A stretch of 64,000 bases of DNA from Roseovarius mucosus DSM 17069 (GCF_000768555.3 NZ_KN293979.1:348453-412452); one strand, 5' to 3'; positions 7,188 to 16,339 are shown, counted from the first letter of the stretch. Notes: generated by a model from the sequence alone, not told the origin. Numbers and translations are program-made.

Positions 7188-7659
7188 GCTCTGCCCTCAT
7201 ATGCCCCATCCGGTCCAGCACCCCTTGCAGGATATAGGCCGCGGCGATGTTGTCGATCACCTGCATGCGACGCTTTCGGGTCGCATCCGCCTCAAGCAGC
7301 GCCCTTTCTGCCGCCACCGTCGACAGCCGCTCGTCCCAATACCCAATGGGCAACTCGGTCAGTCGCGCCAGATTGCGGGCAAAGGCACGGGTGGATTGCG
7401 CGCGCGGCCCCTCGCTCCCATCCATATTGCGCGGCAGGCCAAGGATGATCCCGCCCACCTCGCGCCCCGCCGCAATCGCCATCAGACGGGCGGCATCCTC
7501 GGTGAATTTCACCCGCTTCACGGTCTCATGCGGGCTCGCCACAGACCAGAGCCGGTCCGACAGCGCCACACCAATCGTCTTGGTTCCCAGATCAAGCCCC
7601 ATGATGGCCCGGCCATGGGGCAGGGCACCGGCAAAGGCTGCGATGTCCTCAAAGATCAT
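7177..7659 (-). CDS. ruvX: Putative pre-16S rRNA nuclease / Holliday junction resolvase RuvX (YqgF)
   Basis: A 160-residue YqgF/RuvX RNase H-fold protein. IMGLDLGTKTIGVALSD near residues 19-35 carries the first catalytic Asp; GGIILGLPRNMDGSEGPRAQ and YWDERLSTVAAERAL supply further acidic active-site residues. The family matures 16S rRNA 5' ends and has also been proposed to resolve Holliday junctions. The start overlaps the ccmI stop in ATGA (7656-7659), and the 3' end overlaps the DUF1289 start by 11 bases, so the three are translationally linked. Confidence 0.93.
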   Translation of the reverse strand: MIFEDIAAFAGALPHGRAIMGLDLGTKTIGVALSDRLWSVASPHETVKRVKFTEDAARLMAIAAGREVGGIILGLPRNMDGSEGPRAQSTRAFARNLARLTELPIGYWDERLSTVAAERALLEADATRKRRMQVIDNIAAAYILQGVLDRMGHMRAEHDR

Positions 7660-8888
7660 TCCGCGACGCCCGCACGTGCCGCCGCCGCCCGCACCACCTC
7701 CAGCCGCTCCGGCTCTGCGGCAAAGACCACCTGCGCTTCGACCCAGATCTCTTGCGCCTCGTCCTTTTCGCCCAGTACGCCATAGGCATTGATCAGCCGC
7801 GCCCAATCCTGCTCGGTGCCGCCTTGCGTGGCCAGCCGCTCGGCCAGCCCTGCCACCATGCCCCGGATCATCTCTTGCTGCGCTTCCGGGTCCATATCCT
7901 CTGCCGCCGCTATATCCGCCGCCGACGGCCCGCGCGCACCCGCTTCGGGCGGCAGGGTATAGCGCACCCCGGCGCGCGCCGCCAAATCCTCGATCTGCGC
8001 CCGGATGGTGGGCACCCAGGGCGCCTCCGGCGTGCTCTCATTGAGCAGCGCCTCCCACAGCCGAAATGCGGCATCGGGCCGGTCCACCTGCATCATGTAA
8101 AGCCCGAGGTAGAACCGTGACGACGGCTCGCGCGCATCGCGCTCCAGCGCTGCGCGCAACGCCGCCTCTGCCTCGGACGATACGTAACCGCCGCTCGCGT
8201 TGATCATCAGATCCGCCAACAGGGCATGATCCGCCGCCGTGGTCTCCGCACCCTTGACCGCGATCAACTGCTGTTGCGCCTTGCGCGCGGCCGCCAGATT
8301 GCCAAGTGCTGCCTCGCTGCGCACCAGAAACCGCAAGCCTTGCTGATCCTCGGGCCGCTCGGCCACCGTCTTGCGCAATTGCTCGATCAGCTTGAGATAC
8401 TCCTCGCTCGTGCCCTCGGGCACGCCGGTCTCGCCGGGGCCGAACCGATCTTCCGCTGCCGCCTGATCCAGCCGCGCCGCCCGCGCCGCCTCTGACGCCG
8501 CAATCCGCGCTGCCATCGGCAAATCCTGATAGCCCGGCGCGCCGACGCGGTCATAGATCAGTACCCCACCGCCCGCGATCACCGCGACAATCACCCCGGC
8601 CATCACCAGACCCGCGCCGCGCGGCTGCCCGCCGCTCTCGCCGCCCTGACGCAATTGCGCATCCGCCGCCAGCACCTTGCGCGAGATCTCGGCACGCAGC
8701 CGCTCGGCATCCTCGGGCGCGATGACGCCGCGCGCGGTGTCGCGGTCGATTTCCTTCAACTGGTCGCGGTAAACCTGCAAGTCATAGGCGGCAGGCGGCG
8801 CGTCGCCCACCCGTCCGCGCATCAGCACAAGCGCCAGAACAGCCCCCACGCCGATCGCCAAAGCCGCAACGATGATCCAGAAACCCAT
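7656..8888 (-). CDS. ccmI: Cytochrome c maturation protein CcmI (CycH)
   Basis: A 410-residue membrane protein that presents apocytochrome c to the haem ligation machinery (CcmF/H). Two membrane helices are visible: residues 3-23 (MGFWIIVAALAIGVGAVLAL) and about 93-113 (LVMAGVIVAVIAGGGVLIYD). Between them is a cytoplasmic loop with the conserved QVYRDQLKEIDRD heptad-like segment. The rest is a periplasmic TPR-rich domain. It is the first gene of a run with ruvX and DUF1289; no other ccm gene is in the window. The start is a good match to the family N-terminus. Confidence 0.93.
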   Translation of the reverse strand: MGFWIIVAALAIGVGAVLALVLMRGRVGDAPPAAYDLQVYRDQLKEIDRDTARGVIAPEDAERLRAEISRKVLAADAQLRQGGESGGQPRGAGLVMAGVIVAVIAGGGVLIYDRVGAPGYQDLPMAARIAASEAARAARLDQAAAEDRFGPGETGVPEGTSEEYLKLIEQLRKTVAERPEDQQGLRFLVRSEAALGNLAAARKAQQQLIAVKGAETTAADHALLADLMINASGGYVSSEAEAALRAALERDAREPSSRFYLGLYMMQVDRPDAAFRLWEALLNESTPEAPWVPTIRAQIEDLAARAGVRYTLPPEAGARGPSAADIAAAEDMDPEAQQEMIRGMVAGLAERLATQGGTEQDWARLINAYGVLGEKDEAQEIWVEAQVVFAAEPERLEVVRAAAARAGVAE

Positions 8889-8980
8889 GTCTTTTCCTTC
8901 TGTGTTGACCCCATGTAACCGCCCGCGCGCCCGGAAAAAAGGGCCAAGCGGTCACATCCCCGCGTCCCGCCCGCGCCCCG

Positions 8981-8996
8981 ATGTCGCAATGTCGCT
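8981..8996. repeat. Tandem octamer upstream of soxB
   Basis: ATGTCGCA is followed at once by ATGTCGCT, about 106 bases before the soxB start in the soxB/ccmI divergent gap. Adjacent direct half-sites are typical of AraC-type activators, which control sarcosine and glycine-betaine catabolism genes in other bacteria. No other promoter evidence is visible, so this is only a candidate. Confidence 0.3.
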
Positions 8997-9102
8997 ATTG
9001 ATACCGTTTCCGCCGCCCGGAGTATCCTTTCCCCCGCGCGTCTGACGCATTACGGTCCCAGTCGCAGACCACAGCGAATCCAGCCAACTCCAGAGAGCGC
9101 GC

Positions 9103-10347
9103 ATGAAACACTATTCCGCCTTTGCCGTCGCCCGAGAGGCGCTCCGCTACCACATGGGATGGGAGCGGGCATGGGCCTCGCCCGAGCCGAAGAAGAAATA
9201 CGATGTCATCATCGTGGGCGCGGGCGGTCATGGCCTCGCCACCGCCTATTACCTTGGCAAGAATTTCGGCATCACAAATGTCGCGGTGCTGGAAAAGGGC
9301 TGGTTGGGCGGCGGCAACACGGGCCGCAACACCACCATCATCCGCTCGAACTACCTGCAGGACCCCTCCGCCGCGATCTATGAAAAATCGCGCAGCCTCT
9401 ATGAGACCCTCTCGCAGGACTTCAATTACAACATCATGTTCAGCCCCCGTGGCCTGATCATGCTGGCCCAGACCGAACACGAAGTGCGCGGCTATCAGCG
9501 CACGGCGCACGCCAACGCCCTTCAGGGCGTCTCGACCGAGTTCATCTCGCCCGCCCGCGTCAAGGAAATCGTGCCGATCATCAATCTCGACGGCCCGCGT
9601 TACCCCGTTTTGGGCGGTCTCTATCAGGCGCGCGGCGGCACGGCACGCCACGATGCGGTGGCATGGGGCTATGCCCGCGCCTGTTCCGCCATGGGCATGC
9701 ACATCCTGCAAAAATGCGAAGTCACCGGGATTTCCCGCGAGAATGGCCGCGTCACCGGCGTCACCACCAATCGCGGCGACATCGGCTGCGACAAACTCGG
9801 CATCGTCGTCGCGGGTCACTCCGGCCATCTCGCCGATATGGCCGGCTTCCGCCTGCCCATCGAATCCGTGGCGCTTCAGGCGCTGGTGTCGGAACCGATC
9901 AAACCCTGCATGGATTGCGTCGTCATGGCCAACACCGTGCACGGCTATATGTCGCAATCCGACAAGGGGGAGATGGTCATCGGCGGCGGCACCGACGGCT
10001 ATAACAACTACACGCAGCGCGGCTCGTTCCACCATATCGAGGAAACGGTCAGGGCGCTGATCGAGACCTTCCCGATGGTCGCCCGGCTCAAGATGCTGCG
10101 CCAATGGGGCGGCATCGTGGACGTGACCGGCGACCGCTCGCCAATCCTGTCGAAAACCCCCGTCGATGGCATCTTCATCAACTGCGGCTGGGGCACCGGC
10201 GGGTTCAAGGCCATTCCCGGCTCCGGCTGGGGCTTTGCCGAACTCATGGCCAAGGGCCACTCGCCGCTCTGCGACGAATTCGGCCTCGACCGCTTCTACC
10301 AGGGCCGGTTCATTGACGAATCCGTCGCCGCTGGCGTTGCCCACTAA
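9103..10347 (+). CDS. soxB: Sarcosine oxidase subunit beta
   Basis: A 414-residue FAD-dependent DadA-family subunit of heterotetrameric sarcosine oxidase, which demethylates sarcosine to glycine with O2 and tetrahydrofolate. The FAD-binding motif DVIIVGAGGHGLATAYYL lies at about residues 34-51. RGGTARHDAVAWGYA holds His183, in the place where FMN is covalently bound in characterised enzymes. The C-terminal NCGWGTGGFKAIPGSG is the DadA C-terminal fold. It is the first gene of soxB-soxD-soxA-soxG. The N-terminal MKHYSAFAVAREALRYHMGW is typical of SoxB. Confidence 0.96.
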   Translation: MKHYSAFAVAREALRYHMGWERAWASPEPKKKYDVIIVGAGGHGLATAYYLGKNFGITNVAVLEKGWLGGGNTGRNTTIIRSNYLQDPSAAIYEKSRSLYETLSQDFNYNIMFSPRGLIMLAQTEHEVRGYQRTAHANALQGVSTEFISPARVKEIVPIINLDGPRYPVLGGLYQARGGTARHDAVAWGYARACSAMGMHILQKCEVTGISRENGRVTGVTTNRGDIGCDKLGIVVAGHSGHLADMAGFRLPIESVALQALVSEPIKPCMDCVVMANTVHGYMSQSDKGEMVIGGGTDGYNNYTQRGSFHHIEETVRALIETFPMVARLKMLRQWGGIVDVTGDRSPILSKTPVDGIFINCGWGTGGFKAIPGSGWGFAELMAKGHSPLCDEFGLDRFYQGRFIDESVAAGVAH

Positions 10348-10361
10348 GGAGGACTTGACCC

Positions 10362-10691
10362 ATGCTGATCCTCACCTGCCCCTGCTGCGGCGTTACGGGC
10401 GAAGAGACCGAATTTCACCAAGGCGGCGAGGCGCATCTCAAGCGCTTCGGCCCCGGCTCGACGGATGATGATTTCCACACCTATATGTTCGCCAAGGAAA
10501 ACCCCAAGGGCGCGCATTTCGAACGCTGGCGGCATAACAACGGCTGCGGCAAGTGGTTCATCATGGCCCGCGATACCGTAACGCTCGAGGTCTATGGCAG
10601 CTATCCCGCCCAGACCCACGAGCCGCCGCAGCATATCCGCGATGCGATCACCGCCAAACGCCCCGGCTGGACATGGCGCGAATTCGCATGA
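10362..10691 (+). CDS. soxD: Sarcosine oxidase subunit delta
   Basis: A 109-residue zinc-binding subunit. The N-terminus MLILTCPCCGVTGEETEFHQ supplies the Cys-x2-Cys zinc ligands and CGKWF the later cysteine. SoxD is structural in the alpha-beta-gamma-delta complex. It follows soxB by 14 bases with AAGGAGG upstream and precedes soxA by 62 bases. Length and order are standard for the operon. Confidence 0.95.
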   Translation: MLILTCPCCGVTGEETEFHQGGEAHLKRFGPGSTDDDFHTYMFAKENPKGAHFERWRHNNGCGKWFIMARDTVTLEVYGSYPAQTHEPPQHIRDAITAKRPGWTWREFA

Positions 10692-10753
10692 GCCGTCACC
10701 GTTCCGAAAATACACACAACACCACGCCCGCACCGGGCACGAGGGTTTAAGAC

Positions 10754-13700
10754 ATGAGCACGCGTCTGGCCAAGGGTGGCCGCCTCCTCGACAAGGGCCG
10801 CGCCCTTCACTTCACCTTCAACGGCAAGCGCCTCAAGGGCCATGCCGGTGATACGCTTGCCTCGGCCCTTCTGGCCAATGATCAGATGCTGGTCGGGCGG
10901 TCGTTCAAATACCACCGCCCGCGCGGCATCGTGGCAAGCGGGGCCGAAGAGCCCAACGCGCTCGTCCATCTGGGCGAGGGCGCGCGCATGGAACCCAACC
11001 AGCGCGTGACCACGACCGAGCTCTTCGACGGGCTGACCTGCAGCAGCCAGAACCACTGGCCCAGCCTTGATTATGACATCGGCGCGATCAACACCCATCT
11101 CGCGCGCTTCCTGCCCGCGGGCTTCTACTACAAGATGTTCATCCATCCGCGCCCCTTCTGGAAGCATGTCTACGAACCCTTCATCCGCCAGTCGGCGGGC
11201 TTGGGCAAGGCGACCAACCCCGGCGACCCCGACCGGTATGAGCATTTCTACTTCTTCTGCGACGTGGCCGTGATCGGCGGCGGCGTGGCGGGCCTGCAAT
11301 CCGCCCTCGCGGCGGCAGAGGCGGGCGCCAAGGTGCTCCTGATGGAACAAACCGCCCATTGGGGCGGCCGCGCGCCCGTGGATGGCGGCGAGATTGACGG
11401 CCAATCGGCCGAGGACTGGATCACCGCCACCATCGCCAAACTGCGCGACATGCCCAATGTCACCCTGCGCCTGCGCTGCATGGGGGCAGGGGTCTATGAC
11501 CACGGCTATCTCCTGGGCTACGAGCGCGTGAATGACCATGCGCCCAGCACAGATAACCCCCGTCACCGCCTCTGGCGCATCCGCGCAGGCCAGATCATCA
11601 CCGCCACCGGCGCGATCGAGCGCCCGCTCAGCTTTGCAGGCAATGACATCCCCGGCGTGATGCTGGCCTCGGCCATCCGCGACTATGCGGTGAATTACGG
11701 CGTTTCCATCGGCGACCGTACCGTCGTTGTCACCAATAACGACGATGCCTACCGCACCGCGATCACGCTCAAGAAATTGGGCCTCGAAATCCCCGCCATC
11801 CTCGACGCCCGCCAATCGGGCGGCGGCGCACTGGCGGCAGAGGCCCGCAGCTTGGGCATCCGGGTCGAAAACGGCAAGGGCATCGCCAAAGTGAAAGGCG
11901 GCAAGCGCGTGACCGGCGTGGCGATCTGTGCCCAAGCGGGCGAAGGTGCTGTGCTGGAAGAGATCAAATGCGACGCGGTCGCCATGTCTGGCGGCTGGTC
12001 GCCCGTGGTCCATCTCTGGTCCCATTGCGGCGGCAAACTCCTCTGGGATAGCGCACAAGCGCATTTCCGCCCCGACCCCGCCAATCCCCCGCGCGGTGCG
12101 AAAGGAGAGGCCTTCGTTGTGGTCGCAGGCTCTGCCAACGGCAACCTTGATCTGGCGGCCGCGCTCACCGACGCCGACGCTGCCGGTAAAACCGCGGCCA
12201 AGGCCATGGGCCACGACCCCAAATCCACCAAGGCCCCCTCAGCCAGTGCCACCGACGAAGCAGCGCTCGAAGCGGTCTGGCTCATGCCGCAAGGTGCCAA
12301 TATCAAGCTGCGGATGAAATCCTGGCTCGATTACCAGAACGATGTGAAGGTCTCTGACGTGCAACTCGCCGCGCGCGAAGGCTATGAGAGCGTCGAGCAC
12401 GCCAAGCGTTACACCACGCTCGGCATGGCCACCGATCAGGGCAAGCTCAGCAATATCAACGGCTTGGCGATCCTCTCGGATGCGCTCGGTCAGCCCATCC
12501 CGCAGACCGGCACCACCACCTTCCGTCCGCCCTATACGCCGATTTCCCTCTCGGCCATCGCAGGGGCGGCGCGCGACGCCGTGTTCCAGCCGATCCGCAA
12601 GACCCCGATCCACGGCTGGCACGAGGCCAACAACGCCCATTTCGAACCCGTGGGCCAGTGGCGCCGCCCCTATTGCTTCCCCAAGGGCGAGGAAACCCAC
12701 CGCGATGCCGTGAACCGCGAGATCAACCAGACGCGGCAGCGCCTTGGCCTGCTCGATGCCTCCACCCTGGGCAAGATCATCGTCAAAGGGCCGGATGCCG
12801 GTAAATTCCTCGACATGCTCTACACCAACGTGATGAGCAGCCTGAAACCCGGCAAATGCCGCTATGGCCTGATGTGCAACGAAAACGGCTTCCTCATGGA
12901 TGACGGCGTCGTTGCCCGCATCGACGAGGACACCTTCCTCTGCCACACCACCACCGGCGGGGCGGAATCGATCCACGGCCATATGGAAGACTGGCTGCAA
13001 TGCGAATGGTGGGACTGGAAAGTCTATACCGCCAATGTCACCGAGCAATATGCGCAAATCGCCGTCGTTGGCCCCAAGGCCCGCGAGACGCTGGCGAAAC
13101 TGACCACCGATGACCTCAGCAACGAGGCACTTCCCTTCATGGGGTGGGCCGATCTCACGCTCGCAGGGATGCCGGTGCGCGCCTATCGCATCTCCTTCTC
13201 GGGGGAACTCAGCTACGAATTGGCCGTGCCCGCCAGCTATGGCCGCGCCCTCTGGGATGCGCTTCTCGATGCGGGGGCAGAACATGGCGTCACCCCCTAT
13301 GGCACCGAGGGCCTGCACGTCATGCGTGCTGAAAAGGGCTTCATCATGATCGGTGATGAAACCGACGGCACGGTGATCCCGCAGGACCTCAACATGGGCT
13401 GGGCGATTTCCAAGAAGAAAGACGACTATCTTGGCAAACGCGCGCAGGAACGCAGCCACATGGCCGATCCGAACCGCTGGAAACTGGTGGGCCTCGAAAC
13501 GCTCGATGGTTCGGTCCTGCCCGATGGGGCCTATGCCACCGCGTCCGGCCACAACGCCAACGGCCAACGCATGACCCAAGGTCGCGTGACTTCGACCTAT
13601 TACTCGCCCACGCTTGGGCGCGGTATTGCCATGGGGCTGGTCCATAACGGCCCCGACCGCATGGGCGATGTGCTCGATTTCCCAAAGGTCGACGGCGGCA

Positions 13701-13765
13701 TCATCAAGGCCAAGATCGTCGATCCGGTTTTCTTCGACAAGGACGGGGAGAAACAGAATGTCTAA
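10754..13765 (+). CDS. soxA: Sarcosine oxidase subunit alpha
   Basis: A 1003-residue subunit, the usual size. The N-terminal 2Fe-2S-like domain (about residues 15-105) has lost the cluster cysteines, as is normal. It is followed by a nucleotide-binding domain with VAVIGGGVAGLQSALAAAEA from residue 171 and an ATGAIERPLSFAGNDIPGVM segment. From about 610 there is a GcvT-type aminomethyltransferase domain that passes the methylene group to tetrahydrofolate. The intact GcvT part implies folate-coupled production of methylene-tetrahydrofolate. The stop overlaps soxG by eight bases. Confidence 0.96.
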   Translation: MSTRLAKGGRLLDKGRALHFTFNGKRLKGHAGDTLASALLANDQMLVGRSFKYHRPRGIVASGAEEPNALVHLGEGARMEPNQRVTTTELFDGLTCSSQNHWPSLDYDIGAINTHLARFLPAGFYYKMFIHPRPFWKHVYEPFIRQSAGLGKATNPGDPDRYEHFYFFCDVAVIGGGVAGLQSALAAAEAGAKVLLMEQTAHWGGRAPVDGGEIDGQSAEDWITATIAKLRDMPNVTLRLRCMGAGVYDHGYLLGYERVNDHAPSTDNPRHRLWRIRAGQIITATGAIERPLSFAGNDIPGVMLASAIRDYAVNYGVSIGDRTVVVTNNDDAYRTAITLKKLGLEIPAILDARQSGGGALAAEARSLGIRVENGKGIAKVKGGKRVTGVAICAQAGEGAVLEEIKCDAVAMSGGWSPVVHLWSHCGGKLLWDSAQAHFRPDPANPPRGAKGEAFVVVAGSANGNLDLAAALTDADAAGKTAAKAMGHDPKSTKAPSASATDEAALEAVWLMPQGANIKLRMKSWLDYQNDVKVSDVQLAAREGYESVEHAKRYTTLGMATDQGKLSNINGLAILSDALGQPIPQTGTTTFRPPYTPISLSAIAGAARDAVFQPIRKTPIHGWHEANNAHFEPVGQWRRPYCFPKGEETHRDAVNREINQTRQRLGLLDASTLGKIIVKGPDAGKFLDMLYTNVMSSLKPGKCRYGLMCNENGFLMDDGVVARIDEDTFLCHTTTGGAESIHGHMEDWLQCEWWDWKVYTANVTEQYAQIAVVGPKARETLAKLTTDDLSNEALPFMGWADLTLAGMPVRAYRISFSGELSYELAVPASYGRALWDALLDAGAEHGVTPYGTEGLHVMRAEKGFIMIGDETDGTVIPQDLNMGWAISKKKDDYLGKRAQERSHMADPNRWKLVGLETLDGSVLPDGAYATASGHNANGQRMTQGRVTSTYYSPTLGRGIAMGLVHNGPDRMGDVLDFPKVDGGIIKAKIVDPVFFDKDGEKQNV

Positions 13766-14327
13766 CGCCGTGACCGCCCTCAACGGGGCCAATTATCAGG
13801 GCCTCGCCACCATCGCCGATCAGGGCCTGACCGGCATGATCACCCTGCGCGGCGATCTGGCCAGCGCCGGGATCAAGGCGGCGGTCAAATCCGCCACCGG
13901 CCTCGATGTGCCCGCCCAGCGTCAGGCGCTGATGGGCAAGGGCACCGCCGCCCTCTGGATGTCGCCCGACGAACTCCTGCTTCTGTGCCCCTACGCCGAA
14001 GTGGGCGAGCGGCTTGCCGGGATCGAGGCGGCCCTCAAGGGCCAGCATTTCCTCGCAGTCAATGTCTCGGACGCGCGCACCTTTCTGCGCATCTCGGGCT
14101 ATGGCGCGCGCGAGGTGCTGGCCAAGGTCTGCCCGGTCGATCTCTCGCCCGAGGGCTTTACCCCCGGCATGTTCCGCCGCACCCGCATGGCGCAGGTGCC
14201 CGCCGCCTTCTGGCTCGACGAGGCCGGCAATTTCCACCTCATCTGCTTCCGCTCGGTTGCGGATTACGCCTTCGAGCTTCTCAAGGTCTCTGCTCAGCCG
14301 GGCGGCGAGGTCGGGCTTTACGCCTGA
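13758..14327 (+). CDS. soxG: Sarcosine oxidase subunit gamma
   Basis: A 189-residue SoxG with the family's IADQGLTGMITLRGDLASAG start, SPDELLLLCP in the middle and a C-terminal FHLICFRSVADYAFELLKVS. It is structurally related to the GcvT fold and packs against SoxA. The ATG at 13758 lies eight bases before the soxA stop, so the two are translationally coupled. soxG closes the operon; no folD, purU or glyA gene follows, unlike some sox clusters. Confidence 0.94.
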   Translation: MSNAVTALNGANYQGLATIADQGLTGMITLRGDLASAGIKAAVKSATGLDVPAQRQALMGKGTAALWMSPDELLLLCPYAEVGERLAGIEAALKGQHFLAVNVSDARTFLRISGYGAREVLAKVCPVDLSPEGFTPGMFRRTRMAQVPAAFWLDEAGNFHLICFRSVADYAFELLKVSAQPGGEVGLYA

Positions 14328-14434
14328 CCTCCGCTTCCTGACTGAAAAACTCCGACATTCGGGGTTGACCTTTGCCGGGTCGCCCCACCATGTAGAGGCA
14401 TCGGAACCAGAACCTCAACAAACAGGGGGCCCAA

Positions 14435-15034
14435 ATGGCTTTTGAACTTCCCGATCTTCCCTATGCGCATGACGCACTTGCCGCTCATGGCATGTCCGCC
14501 GAGACACTCGAATATCACCACGACCTGCACCACAAGGCCTATGTCGACAATGGCAACAAGCTGATTGCTGGCACCGAATGGGACGGCAAGTCGCTGGAAG
14601 AGATCATCACCGGCACCTATGACAAATCCGCCGTGGCGCAGTCGGGCATCTTCAACAACATCAGCCAGCTCTGGAACCACAACCAGTTCTGGGAAATGAT
14701 GAGCCCGACCAAGACCGGAATGCCCGGCGAGTTGGAAAAGGCGCTGACCGAGAGCTTCGGCTCGGTCGACAAATTCAAAGAGGCGTTTTCCGCCGCCGGT
14801 GCCGGTCAGTTCGGCTCGGGGTGGTGTTGGCTCGTCAAGGATGCCGATGGCAGCCTCAAGGTGACCAAGACCGAGAATGGCGTGAACCCGCTCTGCTTCG
14901 GTCAAACCGCCTTGCTCGGGTGCGACGTGTGGGAACATTCCTACTACATCGACTTCCGCAACAAGCGTCCGGCATACCTGGCCAACTTCCTCGACAATCT
15001 GGTCAACTGGGAAAACGTTGCTTCGCGGATGTGA
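14435..15034 (+). CDS. sodB: Superoxide dismutase (Fe type)
   Basis: A 199-residue Fe/Mn superoxide dismutase. Metal ligands are visible: His28 in LEYHHDLHHKAYV, a His in WNHNQFWEMM, and the Asp and His of CDVWEHSYYIDF. The GQFGSGWCWLVK segment and overall length favour the iron form, as in other alphaproteobacterial cytosolic SodB. A TTGACC at 14364 could be a -35 element. A strong terminator directly after the stop makes the gene look monocistronic. Confidence 0.94.
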   Translation: MAFELPDLPYAHDALAAHGMSAETLEYHHDLHHKAYVDNGNKLIAGTEWDGKSLEEIITGTYDKSAVAQSGIFNNISQLWNHNQFWEMMSPTKTGMPGELEKALTESFGSVDKFKEAFSAAGAGQFGSGWCWLVKDADGSLKVTKTENGVNPLCFGQTALLGCDVWEHSYYIDFRNKRPAYLANFLDNLVNWENVASRM

Positions 15035-15054
15035 TCGACCTTCCGATTTCCGTC

Positions 15055-15087
15055 AAAGCCCCCCACTTTCGTCGTGGGGGGCTTTTT
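15055..15087 (+). terminator. Rho-independent terminator of sodB
   Basis: AAAGCCCCCCAC pairs with GTGGGGGGCTTT around a seven-base loop and ends in TTTTT, twenty bases after the sodB stop. The 15035-15442 interval holds this terminator, a dispersed repeat and the CCTTA array; I see no gene there. Confidence 0.92.
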
Positions 15088-15184
15088 CGTATCCCGCCCC
15101 TTGGGAAGCGCACCGAAAATGCCGTGCGGATCGCGCCCGTGGCGTTAACCGTTTCTCAACATCCCGCTGAATTCAGGGCGTGTT

Positions 15185-15290
15185 GCGCCCCATCGGGCAC
15201 ACACCCGTCCCGGGCTTGACCCGGGACCTCGTCGAGGCCGCGCAGAGGCCCCGGCTCGGGGGCCGGGGCGATGTGAACCTGATCAGACGC
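15185..15290 (-). repeat. Dispersed double-palindrome intergenic repeat, copy 3
   Basis: Read on the minus strand it gives GCGTCTGATCAGGTTCACAT, then GCCCCGGCCCCCGAGCCGGG with its closing GC, then GGTCCCGGGTCAAGCCCGGG with its closing AC, nearly the same as the copy at 3629. It lies between sodB and rarD in the opposite orientation, so the element is mobile or was spread by recombination rather than being tied to one gene direction. Confidence 0.75.
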
Positions 15291-15337
15291 ATCGTGCTCT
15301 AGGCTCACGCCCGTGCAAACCGACATCTGCCGCCAGA

Positions 15338-15376
15338 CCTTACAAAATAACCTTACAAACCTTACGGACCTTAAGG
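15338..15376 (+). repeat. Iterated CCTTA motif upstream of rarD
   Basis: CCTTAC occurs at 15338, 15351 and 15360, and CCTTAAGG at 15369, giving nine-base spacing for the last three. The array is AT-rich compared with its surroundings and lies about 70 bases before the rarD start, so it could bind a regulator or be part of the promoter. It may equally be a small tandem duplication. Confidence 0.35.
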
Positions 15377-15442
15377 TTTGCCCTTGCCCCCACCGGTCAC
15401 ATGCGGCAGCACTCAACACATCGGAACTGAGGGGCAAGTCAC

Positions 15443-16339
15443 ATGCGCGAAGCGACCAAGGGTATTCTGGCGATGGTCGCTACCTGCTCGGTTTGGGGGC
15501 TGTCGGGCATCTATTACAAGCTGCTCGATCATATTCCGCCCATCGAAATTCTCGCCCACCGCACCCTCTGGTCCTTCATCTTCTTTGCGCTCGTTCTCTT
15601 GGTGCAAGGGCGAATTTCCGTTTTGCGTCAGACCCTTGGCGCAAGAAAATCGGTGCTTTTGATTGGCTTTGCCGCGCTGATGATCTCGACCAATTGGTTC
15701 GTTTTCATCACCTCGATTCAGATCGGCAAGGCGGTCGAGGCCTCTTTGGGCTACTACATCTTCCCGCTCGTCGCCGTGCTTCTGGGGGCCATTGCCTTTC
15801 GCGAACGTCTTGGAAAGGCACAGCTTTTTGCCGTGGCGCTAGCCGCGACGGCGGTCATAACCCTGACCATCGGCCTTGGCGTCCCACCTTGGATCGCGCT
15901 TATACTGGCCACCAGCTTTGGCTTCTATGGTCTTGTTAAAAAAGGGCTTTCCGTGGGTCCAGTGGTTTCCGTCACGGCCGAGGTGCTGCTTCTGTCCCCC
16001 ATTGCCTTGGGGGTTTTGTGGTGGTTCCACTCTGACGGTCACGGCGCCTTTGGCACAAACTGGCAGGACAGCCTGCTCTTGGCCTTTTCCGGCATCCTCA
16101 CCGCGTCCCCCCTCATCATGTTCAGCTACGCCACCAAACGCATCACCCTGGCTACGGTGGGGTTGGTTCAATACATGAACCCCAGCCTGCAATTCCTTGT
16201 TGCGACACTCTTATTTCGCGAAGTCTTCAGTTTCTGGCACGCTATTGCCTTTGGCATGATCTGGTCTGCTTTGGCGATTTACACCACCGCCAGCCTGCGT
16301 CAGGATAGGGCGGCGCGCAGAGCGATCCTCAAATCTTGA
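15443..16339 (+). CDS. rarD: EamA-family transporter RarD
   Basis: A 298-residue membrane protein with about ten helices, of the RarD branch of the drug/metabolite transporter superfamily. The start MREATKGILAMVATCSVWGL with the following YYKLLDHIPPIEILAHR is the RarD signature; ALMISTNWFVFI and VGLVQYMNPSLQFLVA are further family blocks. RarD proteins are inner-membrane exporters of unknown physiological substrate. The start follows AGGGG. The last 40 bases overlap the convergent LOG gene. Confidence 0.92.
   Translation: MREATKGILAMVATCSVWGLSGIYYKLLDHIPPIEILAHRTLWSFIFFALVLLVQGRISVLRQTLGARKSVLLIGFAALMISTNWFVFITSIQIGKAVEASLGYYIFPLVAVLLGAIAFRERLGKAQLFAVALAATAVITLTIGLGVPPWIALILATSFGFYGLVKKGLSVGPVVSVTAEVLLLSPIALGVLWWFHSDGHGAFGTNWQDSLLLAFSGILTASPLIMFSYATKRITLATVGLVQYMNPSLQFLVATLLFREVFSFWHAIAFGMIWSALAIYTTASLRQDRAARRAILKS

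Noticed and set aside
8995..10344. 449-codon frame antisense to soxB
   Set aside because: soxB is certain from its FAD and FMN motifs; the reverse frame is low-complexity His/Gly/Ala sequence without a ribosome site.
10601..13792. Two frames of more than 500 codons antisense to soxA
   Set aside because: Shadow frames of a GC-rich gene; soxA is unambiguous.
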